From: Planctomycetaceae bacterium
GTDB taxonomy: Bacteria; Planctomycetota; Planctomycetia; Planctomycetales; Planctomycetaceae
Assembly: GCA_016795145.1 (NCBI GenBank)
Contig: JAEUII010000340.1
Span: forward strand, 1 to 35,638
Direction: 5' to 3'
Length of the DNA: 35,638 nucleotides
Of the stretch, positions 26,201 to 33,025 are shown piece after piece. Numbering within the stretch: the stretch's first letter is position 1; every line of letters begins with the position of its first letter. The position numbers and the translations under genes were made by a program. The notes beneath the pieces are model-generated. The model saw only the letters and a list, made by a program, of their open reading frames with translations. It was not told the DNA's origin and did not search any database.

Positions 26201-27179
26201 ATTCCGGTGTGATGTCGACGTACTGCGATGCGTTGTGAGGCTTGAGGTACGTCTCGCGAATGTAATGGATCACGTCGTACTTCTGAGACGGCACCATCCA
26301 TGTCTGAGCCGCCATCAAGCCAAAGCCGCGCGTGAGTGTCTGGTACATAGTGAACGGGTCACTTCCGCTGCGGAATTTTCCCGATGCGAATTTTAGTGAC
26401 GTGGGCAGTGAGCCTGCCTGGTCCTTTGTGCCATGACAGTTCATGCAGACTCGCCGATAGATGGCTTCTCCACGTTCGTACGACTGCTGGTTCCAGTCTT
26501 TGATGAATCCCGCATGGTCAATGTGCTGCTCATATTCCGGCACCACAAATGTCAGCAGCGACGGAGAAGGCTGAAGCTCTTTCGCGCGGGCCGCTCCTCC
26601 GTCGCGAACCTCGATCAGGTAGCGAATGAGATCAAGAAACTGCTGGCGGCTCGACAGAAGATTCATCTGTCCTGCTGGCATCAGAGAAACAGTTCCGGGA
26701 ACGACCTCATCGATGTCCTTTGCCGGGATGGAAATGGTTTCTCCAAGCCGTGCGGCATCTCGCAGCGTGACACCGTCATTTGTCTTTTCGACGAGGATGC
26801 CAACGATCGTTCGTCCGTCCGTCAGCACAACCGAAACGGATTCATTGCCCTTGCGAATCACTTTCGACGGCAGCAAAACGGATTCGATGATTTGTTCATT
26901 CGTCGTTTCTTTTGAGAGGCTGACCAGATCAGGGCCAAGACCGGTGGCACTTTGTCCTGTGACCGAATGGCATTTGGAACATTGCATTGATTGCTGGAAG
27001 AAAACGATGGCGCCTCGAACAGCATCTCCGCTGGCGATCGATTCGGCCGCCAGTTCGGAAACAGCCGTTGCCTTCAGCTGATCATCAAGCGTTTGGGCGT
27101 TGAGTGTGGAACAGTGTGCTCCCAGCAGCGAAGCGAGGATGAGTGAGAAGATCGATATGCCGGGTCGAGAGGTCTGCAT
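23214..27179 (-). CDS. Secreted multidomain cytochrome c / LamG / beta-propeller protein (PVC-type)
   Basis: About 1321 residues, exported. Numbering here is from an in-frame ATG at 27206; I prefer the ATG at 27179 (residue 10), which has AGGA 7 nt upstream and starts directly at the signal peptide (ISIFSLILASLLGAHCSTLNAQ). Two c-type heme motifs are clear: CSKCH (76-80) and CMNCH (254-258), each with a following Met-containing region. A planctomycete-specific beta-rich region follows. Next is a concanavalin/LamG-like domain near 600-740 (SATIRTTEGGTVFAL, KWHRVAAVW, LSLFVDGRENGSG). The C-terminal half is a sorbosone/glucose-dehydrogenase-like propeller (FFSDGRIAVCSWDGDVWVV, NGVCLNPDGSFVVTDQEG). 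Such proteins are thought to oxidise or bind sugars or polysaccharides and pass electrons through the hemes. It is a single-gene unit convergent with the exchanger gene. Confidence 0.88.
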   Translation of the reverse strand: MQTSRPGISIFSLILASLLGAHCSTLNAQTLDDQLKATAVSELAAESIASGDAVRGAIVFFQQSMQCSKCHSVTGQSATGLGPDLVSLSKETTNEQIIESVLLPSKVIRKGNESVSVVLTDGRTIVGILVEKTNDGVTLRDAARLGETISIPAKDIDEVVPGTVSLMPAGQMNLLSSRQQFLDLIRYLIEVRDGGAARAKELQPSPSLLTFVVPEYEQHIDHAGFIKDWNQQSYERGEAIYRRVCMNCHGTKDQAGSLPTSLKFASGKFRSGSDPFTMYQTLTRGFGLMAAQTWMVPSQKYDVIHYIRETYLKPHNASQYVDITPEYLSRLPKGDTRGPEPSKIQPWNAMDYGPSLTHTYEVPGPVHNFAYKGIAMRLDPGAGGVSRGHHWMLFDTDTLRMAAAWSSVPNGDPDQNFIDWRGIQFNGEHQIHPNLTGHIVASNGTGPGWANPASGQLTDDQRVPGRDNRQYGPLPAEWGKFHGQYSYGQDTVLSYSIGDTPILELPGLLIQDDLKAAPVFLRTLNLGARSQALTLQVAEQPQASLLMQSDDQTSVIFGQKIEPRADPTSNAPVTFDGSTYLEIEDASAFDLMEKDFTISATIRTTEGGTVFALTRPEDKWIPDGQTLFIRDGRLVFDIGWVGAVTSKKKINDGKWHRVAAVWNQKSQRLSLFVDGRENGSGELGAKAKLSGAVARIGFTAPNFPGPQSFFTGELRDVRFFQAALDEELKSEEALAKREAGLVGHWNPLAATGTAVTNLQGPAQKAIVHRGETQAQPLQSLVAGVKGDFNAGELQWTHRDGRLLLTIPAGDESRRFTIWMKNGQPDHANDAGSLMAPAIPDASKDLKSMTQGGPRRWNQTLTTTVATTFDSGPFATDILVAPEANPWLAQCRFTGLDFFSDGRIAVCSWDGDVWVVEGPPDSTQLKWTRIASGLFQPLGLKILNDTVYLTCRDQLAVLRDLNGDGETDFVECLNNDHQVTEHFHEFAMGLQTDADGNFYYAKSGRHALEAVVPHHGTLLKVSHDGSRTEILANGFRAANGVCLNPDGSFVVTDQEGFWNPKNRINWVTLNPDGQPKFYGNMFGYHDVTDSSDAAMEPPLCWITNAFDRSPGELLWVDSKKWGPLNGSLLNLSYGYGKVFLVPHESVEGRMQGGMIELPIPPFPTGVMRGRFNPRDAQLYLCGMFAWAGSATYPGGLYRLRATGQPMHLPVELHAKKTGIELTFTEALSRESLKPDNVHIKVWDLKRTANYGSQHYNERELTIRETQLSDDGKTLKIMIPELAPTWCMEIRYNLRTADGKSIEGVVHNTIHGLGNDRTKSGLE

Positions 27180-27874
27180 TCGTCGGTCCTGTGAGACATG
27201 GTTCACTTTGACGCTCAGATGCTAACAGGAATGCCACATGCTCCAGAATCATCCGGCAGCGGGATTGGGTGAGCGAGAATGGCAGAGTCAGAGATCGTCT
27301 GCGATTCGTAGGCGCGGCGGGGGAAAGTGCGAATGCGGAACGGGACGGTGAGGGGGAACTCTAGCGAGTTCCACTACGGTAGGTTTGCTGATCGATTGGG
27401 TGCGAATGCGAAACGGGGGGTGGATTGTTGGCGCAAACAATGGTCTCGCCCCAGCTTGCGCCGTCGGTCTGTAAAAACAGGCAGGCTGCTGAAATTTCAG
27501 CGATCATTCGGGGTGGTGTGCCTTCTGGCAACAGCCTGGCACAATCTGAGGAAATGCCCGAATAAGTACTCGAAGTTGACGGAAAAAGGTGTAAATTCGG
27601 TGCAATCGAATCCGGGCACGATCGACACCTGATCAAATGCTCAGTTTTGATGGCGTTTCAGTCTTATTCTGCCTCGCGCATGCACGGTGCACGCAAGTGG
27701 GAAGTTAAGGCAAAAACGTGAGCAGGGAATTCCTTCGATCGTGGGTCTACGGGCTCGGGTTGAGGCTAAGTCGCGTCGAATTCAAGTTCCGCGTGTATTC
27801 CACAGTGACCTCCCTGCGTACGATTCCGCGGAGCAACCGAAATTCTGACCCCTAGTACATGGAGTCGACCGAAC
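27180..27874. other. Gene-free stretch with a direct repeat and a hairpin
   Basis: About 670 nt between divergent genes, so it should hold promoters for both. It contains a near-exact direct repeat (GTGCGAATGCGGAACGGG at 27327-27344 and GTGCGAATGCGAAACGGG at 27400-27417, 17 of 18 identical) with a perfect 7-bp hairpin GGAACTC/GAGTTCC at 27355-27372 between the copies. No credible gene is present; short open frames here are Arg/Ser/Gly-rich and lack ribosome sites. Confidence 0.5.
27355..27372. repeat. Perfect 7-bp hairpin between two direct repeats
   Basis: GGAACTC-TAGC-GAGTTCC, stem 7 bp and loop 4 nt. It lies between the two copies of the GTGCGAATGCG repeat. There is no T-tract, so I do not call a terminator; an operator or repeat remnant is possible. 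Confidence 0.4.
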
Positions 27875-28444
27875 ATGATTACGGCAGAAGCCGAAGTTGA
27901 GCGTCTGTATCCATCCTGCCCCCTCCCTCCTTATACCTACTATCCCGGCTCCGGGATGCCCCATCCGATTCGCGATCCCAAAGGTCATAGTCACGGAAAG
28001 AAGCATGCCCCAGGCCAGGGCCCCCGAGCACTGGGTCCGGACAACTGGCACGCCAACCGAAACTACCTGCTGGGACTCGACTACTTCAATCTTGGCTTCT
28101 ATTGGGAAGCTCATGAAGAGTGGGAGAAGCTCTGGCGAGTTTCCGGAGCGGACACAACAGTCGGCCGATTCCTGAAGGGTTTGATTAAGCTGGCTGCGGC
28201 CGGCGTCAAGGTTCGTGAGCGCAGCATTCATGGTGTTCGTCGGCACGCCGCATCCGCCGGTGAGATGTTTGCCGACGTTGCAGCGGAAGCAGATATCGAT
28301 TCCTTCTGTGGGCTCGAATTTATCCGCCTGCAGTTCGCAGCGGACCGAGCTGCTCAGCTGGCTTACAAGAAGCAGCACACTGCCGGCACTGCGGTGCGAG
28401 TGTTCCCGTTTGTTTTGAAGCCGGAATCTGTGCCAGTCACATAA
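27875..28444 (+). CDS. DUF309 domain protein
   Basis: A 189-residue cytoplasmic protein. Residues about 65-135 match the DUF309 pattern: [19 protein letters not shown] with H80-E81-x-W83-E84, then [17 protein letters not shown] and a second His in [13 protein letters not shown]. The histidines and glutamates suggest a small helical, possibly metal-binding fold, but the family has no settled function. The first 60 residues are Pro/His/Gly-rich and look disordered. ATG 27875 has GGAG 10 nt upstream. It precedes purD on the same strand, but a strong terminator separates the two. Confidence 0.85.
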   Translation: MITAEAEVERLYPSCPLPPYTYYPGSGMPHPIRDPKGHSHGKKHAPGQGPRALGPDNWHANRNYLLGLDYFNLGFYWEAHEEWEKLWRVSGADTTVGRFLKGLIKLAAAGVKVRERSIHGVRRHAASAGEMFADVAAEADIDSFCGLEFIRLQFAADRAAQLAYKKQHTAGTAVRVFPFVLKPESVPVT

Positions 28445-28472
28445 CGGCTGAAGGTTCACATTCTGTGATTCC

Positions 28473-28526
28473 GGATGTGACTGCTTCTGAGTGAGAATTC
28501 CAGCACGGAGTGAACAGCAGTCATCC
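28473..28526 (+). promoter_or_regulatory. Stem-loop in the purD leader
   Basis: GGATGTGACTGCT (28473-28485) can pair with AGCAGTCATCC (28516-28526), leaving a 2-nt bulge and a 30-nt loop. It directly precedes the terminator hairpin, so the leader can fold as two successive stems before purD. Whether the two structures compete was not computed. Confidence 0.4.
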
Positions 28527-28546
28527 TGAGAATCGAAAACCTGAAG

Positions 28547-28581
28547 GACTCGCGGTAACCTGCCGCGAGTCTTTTTGTTTT
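28547..28581 (+). terminator. Rho-independent terminator just before purD
   Basis: A perfect 9-bp GC-rich stem GACTCGCGG/CCGCGAGTC (28547-28555 and 28563-28571), loop of 7 nt, followed by TTTTTGTTTTG. This is the clearest terminator in the window. It ends transcription from the DUF309 gene, yet its T-tract stops only about 20 nt before the purD ATG, leaving no room for a separate promoter downstream. It could act as a terminator only, with purD served by read-through, or as an attenuator. Confidence 0.85.
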
Positions 28582-28600
28582 GTCTTGAAAGTGATGTGCG

Positions 28601-29881
28601 ATGAGAATTCTGGTTGTTGGTTCGGGCGGACGAGAACACGCTTTGGTCTGGAAGCTGAAGCAGTCTCCGAAAGTCGAAGAAGTGTTTTGTGCGCCAGGGA
28701 ATGCGGGAACGGCAAAAGATGGCGACAACCGGAACATCAGCTCCGACGATATTCCTCGCCTGGTCCAGTTCGCTCGCGACAACCGAATTGACCTGACCGT
28801 TGTAGGACCGGAAGCTCCTCTGGTTGCCGGCATCGTCGACGAGTTTCGACGACAGGGACTGACGATTTTTGGACCCAGCGCCGCGGCTGCTCGACTGGAA
28901 GGCAGCAAAGTCTTTACGAAGAAGATGCTGCGCCGCGCCAGTATTCCGACGGCCGATTTTGCGGTCTTCAATCGCTGGCAGGAGGCGGATCGCTACATCG
29001 AAGAGAGCGATGAACAGCCGCTGGTTGTGAAAGCCGATGGCTTGGCGGCCGGCAAAGGCGTCTTTGTCTGTGCGAACAAAGCTCAGGCCCGTGCTGCTGT
29101 GAAGTCGATCCTTCAGGAAAAGACGTTTGGCGACGCTGGTCTTCAGGTCGTGATCGAAGAGTGTCTCGTGGGTGAAGAAGCGAGCGTTCTTGCGCTGGTG
29201 GATGGCGACACGATCGTTCCGCTCGAAGTCGCTCAGGACCACAAGCGTGCCTACGACAATGACAAAGGCCCGAACACCGGTGGCATGGGAGCTTACTGCC
29301 CTGCTCCGCTGGTGACCTCGGAGATTATGGATGAGATCGTGCGACGCATACTGGTGCCGACCGTCCATGCGATGAAGGTCGATGGCTGCCCGTTCTCCGG
29401 GATTCTGTACGCCGGCATCATGCTGACCGCCGGTGGTCCGAAGGTTCTGGAATACAACGTACGATTTGGCGACCCCGAAGCTCAGCCTGTGTTGATGCGT
29501 TTGAAAACAGATCTGGCCGAACTGCTGATGATGGCTGCCACAGGACGTCTTTCCGAACTGGAAGGTTTGGAATGGGATCCGCGTCCGGCCGTCTGTGTTG
29601 TGATGGCCTCTGAAGGCTATCCTGGCGATTACGTGAAGGGTCACGCAATTTCAGGTATTGAAGAGGCTGACGCTCTGCCTGATGTGAAAGTCTTCCACGC
29701 GGGCACGGCATTGAAGAACTTCGAAGTGGTCAACACGGGTGGCCGAGTCCTTGGCGTCACCGCAATGGGTTCCACCGTTGCCGAAGCAAAGGCTCGCGCG
29801 TACGAAGCGGTCGACAAGATCTCCTGGAAAGGCGGCTGGTGCCGCCGAGATATCTCGGATAAAGCCATCGGCAAGCGCTGA
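28601..29881 (+). CDS. purD: Phosphoribosylamine-glycine ligase (GAR synthetase)
   Basis: The second step of purine synthesis: ATP-dependent joining of glycine to 5-phosphoribosylamine in the cytoplasm. The 426 residues match the usual PurD length. The N-terminal domain opens with MRILVVGSGGREHALVWKL, with VVGPEAPLVAGI further on. The ATP-grasp domain has VVKADGLAAGKGVFV, the KGPNTGGMGAYCPAPL loop, GILYAGIML and the metal-binding end EYNVRFGDPEAQPVL. No residues are obviously missing. The ribosome site is weak (GAAAGTGATG). The structured leader and terminator immediately upstream suggest regulated read-through. No other purine gene lies nearby. Confidence 0.97.
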   Translation: MRILVVGSGGREHALVWKLKQSPKVEEVFCAPGNAGTAKDGDNRNISSDDIPRLVQFARDNRIDLTVVGPEAPLVAGIVDEFRRQGLTIFGPSAAAARLEGSKVFTKKMLRRASIPTADFAVFNRWQEADRYIEESDEQPLVVKADGLAAGKGVFVCANKAQARAAVKSILQEKTFGDAGLQVVIEECLVGEEASVLALVDGDTIVPLEVAQDHKRAYDNDKGPNTGGMGAYCPAPLVTSEIMDEIVRRILVPTVHAMKVDGCPFSGILYAGIMLTAGGPKVLEYNVRFGDPEAQPVLMRLKTDLAELLMMAATGRLSELEGLEWDPRPAVCVVMASEGYPGDYVKGHAISGIEEADALPDVKVFHAGTALKNFEVVNTGGRVLGVTAMGSTVAEAKARAYEAVDKISWKGGWCRRDISDKAIGKR

Positions 29882-29921
29882 GAATTCATCATCGCACCAT
29901 CTATGAATCGGTTCCAATTCC

Positions 29922-29987
29922 ATCCTCTCCCAAACGAAGTTAGGGAGAGGTCGAGCGAGCGCCAGCAAGCTCGGGAGAGGGCGGCGC
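29922..29987. repeat. 66-bp CCTCTCCC...GGGAGAGG dispersed element, copy 1
   Basis: It starts ATCCTCTCCCAAACGA and ends GGGAGAGGGCGGCGC. It is 64/66 identical to the copy at 30546-30611. The CCTCTCCC and GGGAGAGG blocks form a hairpin over a short loop, and a second GGGAGAGG lies 29 bp on. It begins 41 bp after the purD stop. Confidence 0.85.
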
Positions 29988-30048
29988 CAGTGCCGATTGG
30001 AATCCTGGCCTGCCCCGGTTATCGAATCTGGAACCTGTCAGGTTAGGC

Positions 30049-30122
30049 AGTGCTCCGTCAGAACAACGACGAGCGGTTCGTCATTCCCGCGCATGCGGGA
30101 ACCCTGAACGTTGAAAGTTGGG
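30049..30122. repeat. Truncated copy of the MITE-like element
   Basis: These 74 bp align without gaps to the left half of the element at 34511-34644 (65 of 74 identical), including the ATTCCC(8)GGGAAC palindrome at 30083-30102. The right half and terminal repeat are missing. It lies next to the decayed Rpn-like frame. Confidence 0.75.
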
Positions 30123-30178
30123 GTCTCGAAGCAGCGACCACCGTTGGTTTCCTTGGTAGAAGTCTGACTCGGCCGCGG

Positions 30179-30448
30179 TCAGGAGTTCCGATTTTCTAAC
30201 TGCTGTTCAAGTTGCTCTGAGATGACCCTCAGTTGTGCAAGGTCACAGGCTGCAAATTCTTCACTCGTCCAAACTCGATGTCCCAATAGTTTCTGCATGA
30301 AAGCGATTTGGCCTCGAAGGCTTCGCGCTTCACCCGCCGCTTCGCCTTCCATGCGTGCCTGCGCCACGGCCTGTACCGTTCGCGCTTCTTCGTCGCGCTG
30401 TTGCCATGGCTGCTTCTCATTGATGTTGATTCGTGGTGCAAGATCGGA
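30179..30448 (-). pseudogene. C-terminal remnant of an Rpn/PD-(D/E)XK transposase-type protein
   Basis: A frame open from 30448 to a TGA at 30179, with an upstream TAG at 30449-30451. It reads NEKQPWQQRDEEARTVQ, then an Arg/Glu/Ala-rich helix (ARMEGEAAGEARSLRGQI), then FMQKLLGHRVWTSEEFAACDLAQL and a final SEQLEQQLENRNS. This end resembles the C-termini of Rpn/YhgA-type nuclease-transposase proteins, where EGEA-rich linkers precede a short helical tail. The catalytic N-terminal domain is absent and the only starts are internal GTG/ATG codons. It is probably a decayed gene surrounded by repeats. The family is a guess from the tail alone. Confidence 0.45.
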
Positions 30449-30545
30449 CTACCCACAGACTGCAGATTTCTGCGGCAGGGCTAGAACATGTGTGATTATG
30501 ATAGTACTACTTAATCAAGTATCAGCCCAGATTGGTAAACATCAA

Positions 30546-30611
30546 ATCCTCTCCCAAACGACGTTAGGGAGAGGTCGAGCGAGCGCCAGCAAGCTCGGGA
30601 GAGGGCCGCGC
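30546..30611. repeat. 66-bp CCTCTCCC...GGGAGAGG dispersed element, copy 2 (overlaps hypF 3' end)
   Basis: Near-identical to 29922-29987 (two substitutions) and in the same orientation, 624 bp away. It covers the last codons and stop of hypF on the minus strand, so those residues (PSPELAGARSTSP) are repeat-encoded. Confidence 0.85.
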
Positions 30612-33005
30612 GAGAGTCTGCGCGAATGCTACCGCCAGTTGGCCCGCGGAGATGCCACCGTCGTTTACCGGGATTCGTTCCGGGAAATAGAGCGGTCGTT
30701 CAATTCCCGCGAAATGGTCCTTCATTCGCTGCATCAGAACAGCATTCTGAAAACACCCGCCTCCGACGACCACCGGGTAATCCGGAAACAACAGGGCCAT
30801 CTTCGCGACCAGCGTTGCGATCGACTCGTGGAACATCGTACTCAAGAGCGATGGTGCAGTCTGCTTCCGAATGGCCTTCACCATAGCACGGATCATGGGA
30901 CGCCAGTCACACCGCAATACTGCGGCATCGAGGGTCGACTTTGTCACAGGGATTGACCAGCCTGTGAGTTGCGATTCGTCCACGGACCTTTCCACCAGTT
31001 GCATCGCACAGTCTTCCAGCCTCATCGCCGCTTCACCTTCAAACGAAACTGAATGACACTTTAGGATCAGCGATGCAACTCCATCAAACAGGCGCCCCAT
31101 GCTGGTCGTGTGTAGAATGCCGGGCAGAGGTTCAAGTGCAGTTGACTGAGCGTGTGATTTCAGCAGCCCGAAGACAATGTCGAGTTGAGCGTCCTGCTGT
31201 TTGGAGAGCGTCAGAAGATCCCGAAGTTCAGAGAGTGTGAGTTCGGGCATCGCATCCACAAGCAGCGCAACGGCAACTCGCCATGGTTCTCGAATCGCGT
31301 GTTCGCCACCAACAAGAGGGAATGGGCGAAGGCATGCGAGTCGTTCAAATCCTGTCATCGTGGTTCGCAGAAACTCGCCGCCCCAGATTGTTCCATCGGG
31401 CCCGTAGCCGGAACCATCAAACGCAATTCCCAGGACCACCTGATTGTCGAGCCGGTGTTCCAGCATTGTGGCGGCAATGTGTGCATGATGGTGCTGCACG
31501 GCGATGGTCTGAATGGATGGGTTAGCTGCAGACTCTTTTGAAGCCCAGTTCGTGGTGTAAAAATCCGGGTGCAAGTCATGAGCGATGATCTGAGGCTCAA
31601 ACTGGTACAGATGGAGCGTCCTTCGGATGTTCTGCTCAAAGCGAATGCGTGAACTCGTTGTTGAAATATCTCCAAGGTGAGGCAGCAGAGCCATTTGGTG
31701 ACCATTACAAACCGCCAGTGATACTTTTTGATTGGCGCCGAGTGCCAGAATCCGCGGCAGTGCCTGGTGTTCCTGTTCCGAGAGCTCTGTCGGATATTCA
31801 CAACCGGACGTGAGCGATAATGGCCATGGCGTGCATCCCCGAGCTGCCCTCAGAGTCACCTGGCCAGGATGGGTCACGCGAATCACACTGTCATCGATGG
31901 GCTGCAGGATCTCACGATCGTGAGTCAGAATGGCATCTGACAGTCTCGTCAGTTGTTCAAGGCAATCAGGATCATGGTCGTTGAAGAGGATCGGTTCTGA
32001 TTCCTGATTCGCGCTGGTGACAACAAGAGGGACGGCTGCTTCCAGGCTAAGAAGCCAGTGCAGGGCTGTTGGTGGAAGCATGACTCCGAGCGACGTCATT
32101 CCGCAGGTGACGGAGGCGGCCTGATGAGGGAAGTGCGAGCGATCCAGAATGACGATGGGGTTCTCCGGTGAATTCAGTGCCGTTTGTTCCTGCGACGTCA
32201 GCTCACGACTTAACACGGAGGCATCATGCAGCATCACGGCAAACGGTTTCGATATTCGTCGTTTGCGACGCCGCAGTTCTTCCACAGCGTGTTGTTGAGT
32301 TGCATCACAGAGAAGTTGAAAGCCACCGATTCCTTTAATCGCGAGGATGCTTCCGCGTCGAAGGATCCGCACGGCCTGGTTGAGTATCTCCTGCTGCTCG
32401 AATTGATGATTCGGATTCGGCGGTTGATACAGAGATAGCTTTGGACCACAGGCCGGACATGAAATCGTCTGAGCGTGAAAACGTCGATCGTCTGCAGACT
32501 CGTATTCGTGCTGACAGACACCGCACATCGCGAAGGATTTCATGGTGCTGCGTTCACGATCCCACGGCAGTGCGACCATCAGGCTATAACGCGGTCCGCA
32601 CGTCGCGCAGCTGTTGAAGGGGTGATGCCAGCGCCGATCTGTATGCGACAGAATTTCCGAACGGCAAGAGTCACAGAGGACGATGTCGCGAGGCATTGGA
32701 ACATCGCACGGTCGATCAACGACGGAGGCTCGAATTCCGAACGGCGTCTGAATTACCATCTGCCTGTTGTCCGAGCACTTGCGAACAAGTGACCCAGGCG
32801 AAAGGCTCACTCTTAGTTCGTCGAGGAACGACTGAACGGCGTCTGCCCTCCCCTGCACATCAATCCGAACACCCGCCGGGTCATTTCCGACGGAGCCAGC
32901 AACCTTCGCACATCGCGCGAGGCGGACAACGAGAGGACGGATTCCAAGACCCTGCACAAATCCACTGAGTTCGACGCTCAGGCTGATATGATCCGGGTCA
33001 GACAT
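30564..33005 (-). CDS. hypF: Carbamoyltransferase HypF, [NiFe]-hydrogenase maturation
   Basis: It makes the thiocarbamate that becomes the CN ligand of [NiFe] hydrogenases, using carbamoyl phosphate and ATP and passing the group to HypE. Domains in order: acylphosphatase-like (GFVQGLGIRP, about 15-24; the family usually has GxGFRP), two zinc fingers (C111-C114/C133-C136 and C161-C164/C183-C186), a YrdC-like domain (about 205-390, GIGGFQLLCDA), and a Kae1-like carbamoyltransferase domain with HHHAHIAATMLEH near 502, GIAFDGSGYGPDG and VVVGGGCFQNAVLMQRM near the end. At 813 residues it is somewhat longer than usual. The C-terminal tail PSPELAGARSTSP is read from a dispersed 66-bp repeat, so the native end was altered. 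It starts 20 nt after hypB; the ribosome site is poor. The acylphosphatase motif is slightly variant but the other domains look complete. Confidence 0.94.
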   Translation of the reverse strand: MSDPDHISLSVELSGFVQGLGIRPLVVRLARCAKVAGSVGNDPAGVRIDVQGRADAVQSFLDELRVSLSPGSLVRKCSDNRQMVIQTPFGIRASVVDRPCDVPMPRDIVLCDSCRSEILSHTDRRWHHPFNSCATCGPRYSLMVALPWDRERSTMKSFAMCGVCQHEYESADDRRFHAQTISCPACGPKLSLYQPPNPNHQFEQQEILNQAVRILRRGSILAIKGIGGFQLLCDATQQHAVEELRRRKRRISKPFAVMLHDASVLSRELTSQEQTALNSPENPIVILDRSHFPHQAASVTCGMTSLGVMLPPTALHWLLSLEAAVPLVVTSANQESEPILFNDHDPDCLEQLTRLSDAILTHDREILQPIDDSVIRVTHPGQVTLRAARGCTPWPLSLTSGCEYPTELSEQEHQALPRILALGANQKVSLAVCNGHQMALLPHLGDISTTSSRIRFEQNIRRTLHLYQFEPQIIAHDLHPDFYTTNWASKESAANPSIQTIAVQHHHAHIAATMLEHRLDNQVVLGIAFDGSGYGPDGTIWGGEFLRTTMTGFERLACLRPFPLVGGEHAIREPWRVAVALLVDAMPELTLSELRDLLTLSKQQDAQLDIVFGLLKSHAQSTALEPLPGILHTTSMGRLFDGVASLILKCHSVSFEGEAAMRLEDCAMQLVERSVDESQLTGWSIPVTKSTLDAAVLRCDWRPMIRAMVKAIRKQTAPSLLSTMFHESIATLVAKMALLFPDYPVVVGGGCFQNAVLMQRMKDHFAGIERPLYFPERIPVNDGGISAGQLAVAFAQTLARPSPELAGARSTSP

Positions 33006-33025
33006 GATCTGCCACTCTGCACTGA

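Larger units (their letters stand above)
29882..30563. other. Repeat graveyard between purD and hypF
   Basis: About 680 nt that hold two near-identical 66-bp elements (29922 and 30546), a half-copy of the MITE-like element (30049-30122) and the remnant of an Rpn/transposase-type reading frame (30179-30448). No intact gene. The plus-strand open frame that runs through here into hypF is a shadow of repeats and hypF. Confidence 0.65.

Noticed and set aside
27782..29644. A 620-codon minus-strand open frame antisense to the DUF309 gene and purD
   Set aside because: It lies opposite two clear genes, crosses the terminator and has no protein-like motifs or ribosome site. Long antisense frames arise from the codon bias of real genes.
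30222..30956. A 244-codon plus-strand open frame from the repeat region into hypF
   Set aside because: It runs through a pseudogene, a dispersed repeat and the antisense of hypF; no ribosome site or motif.
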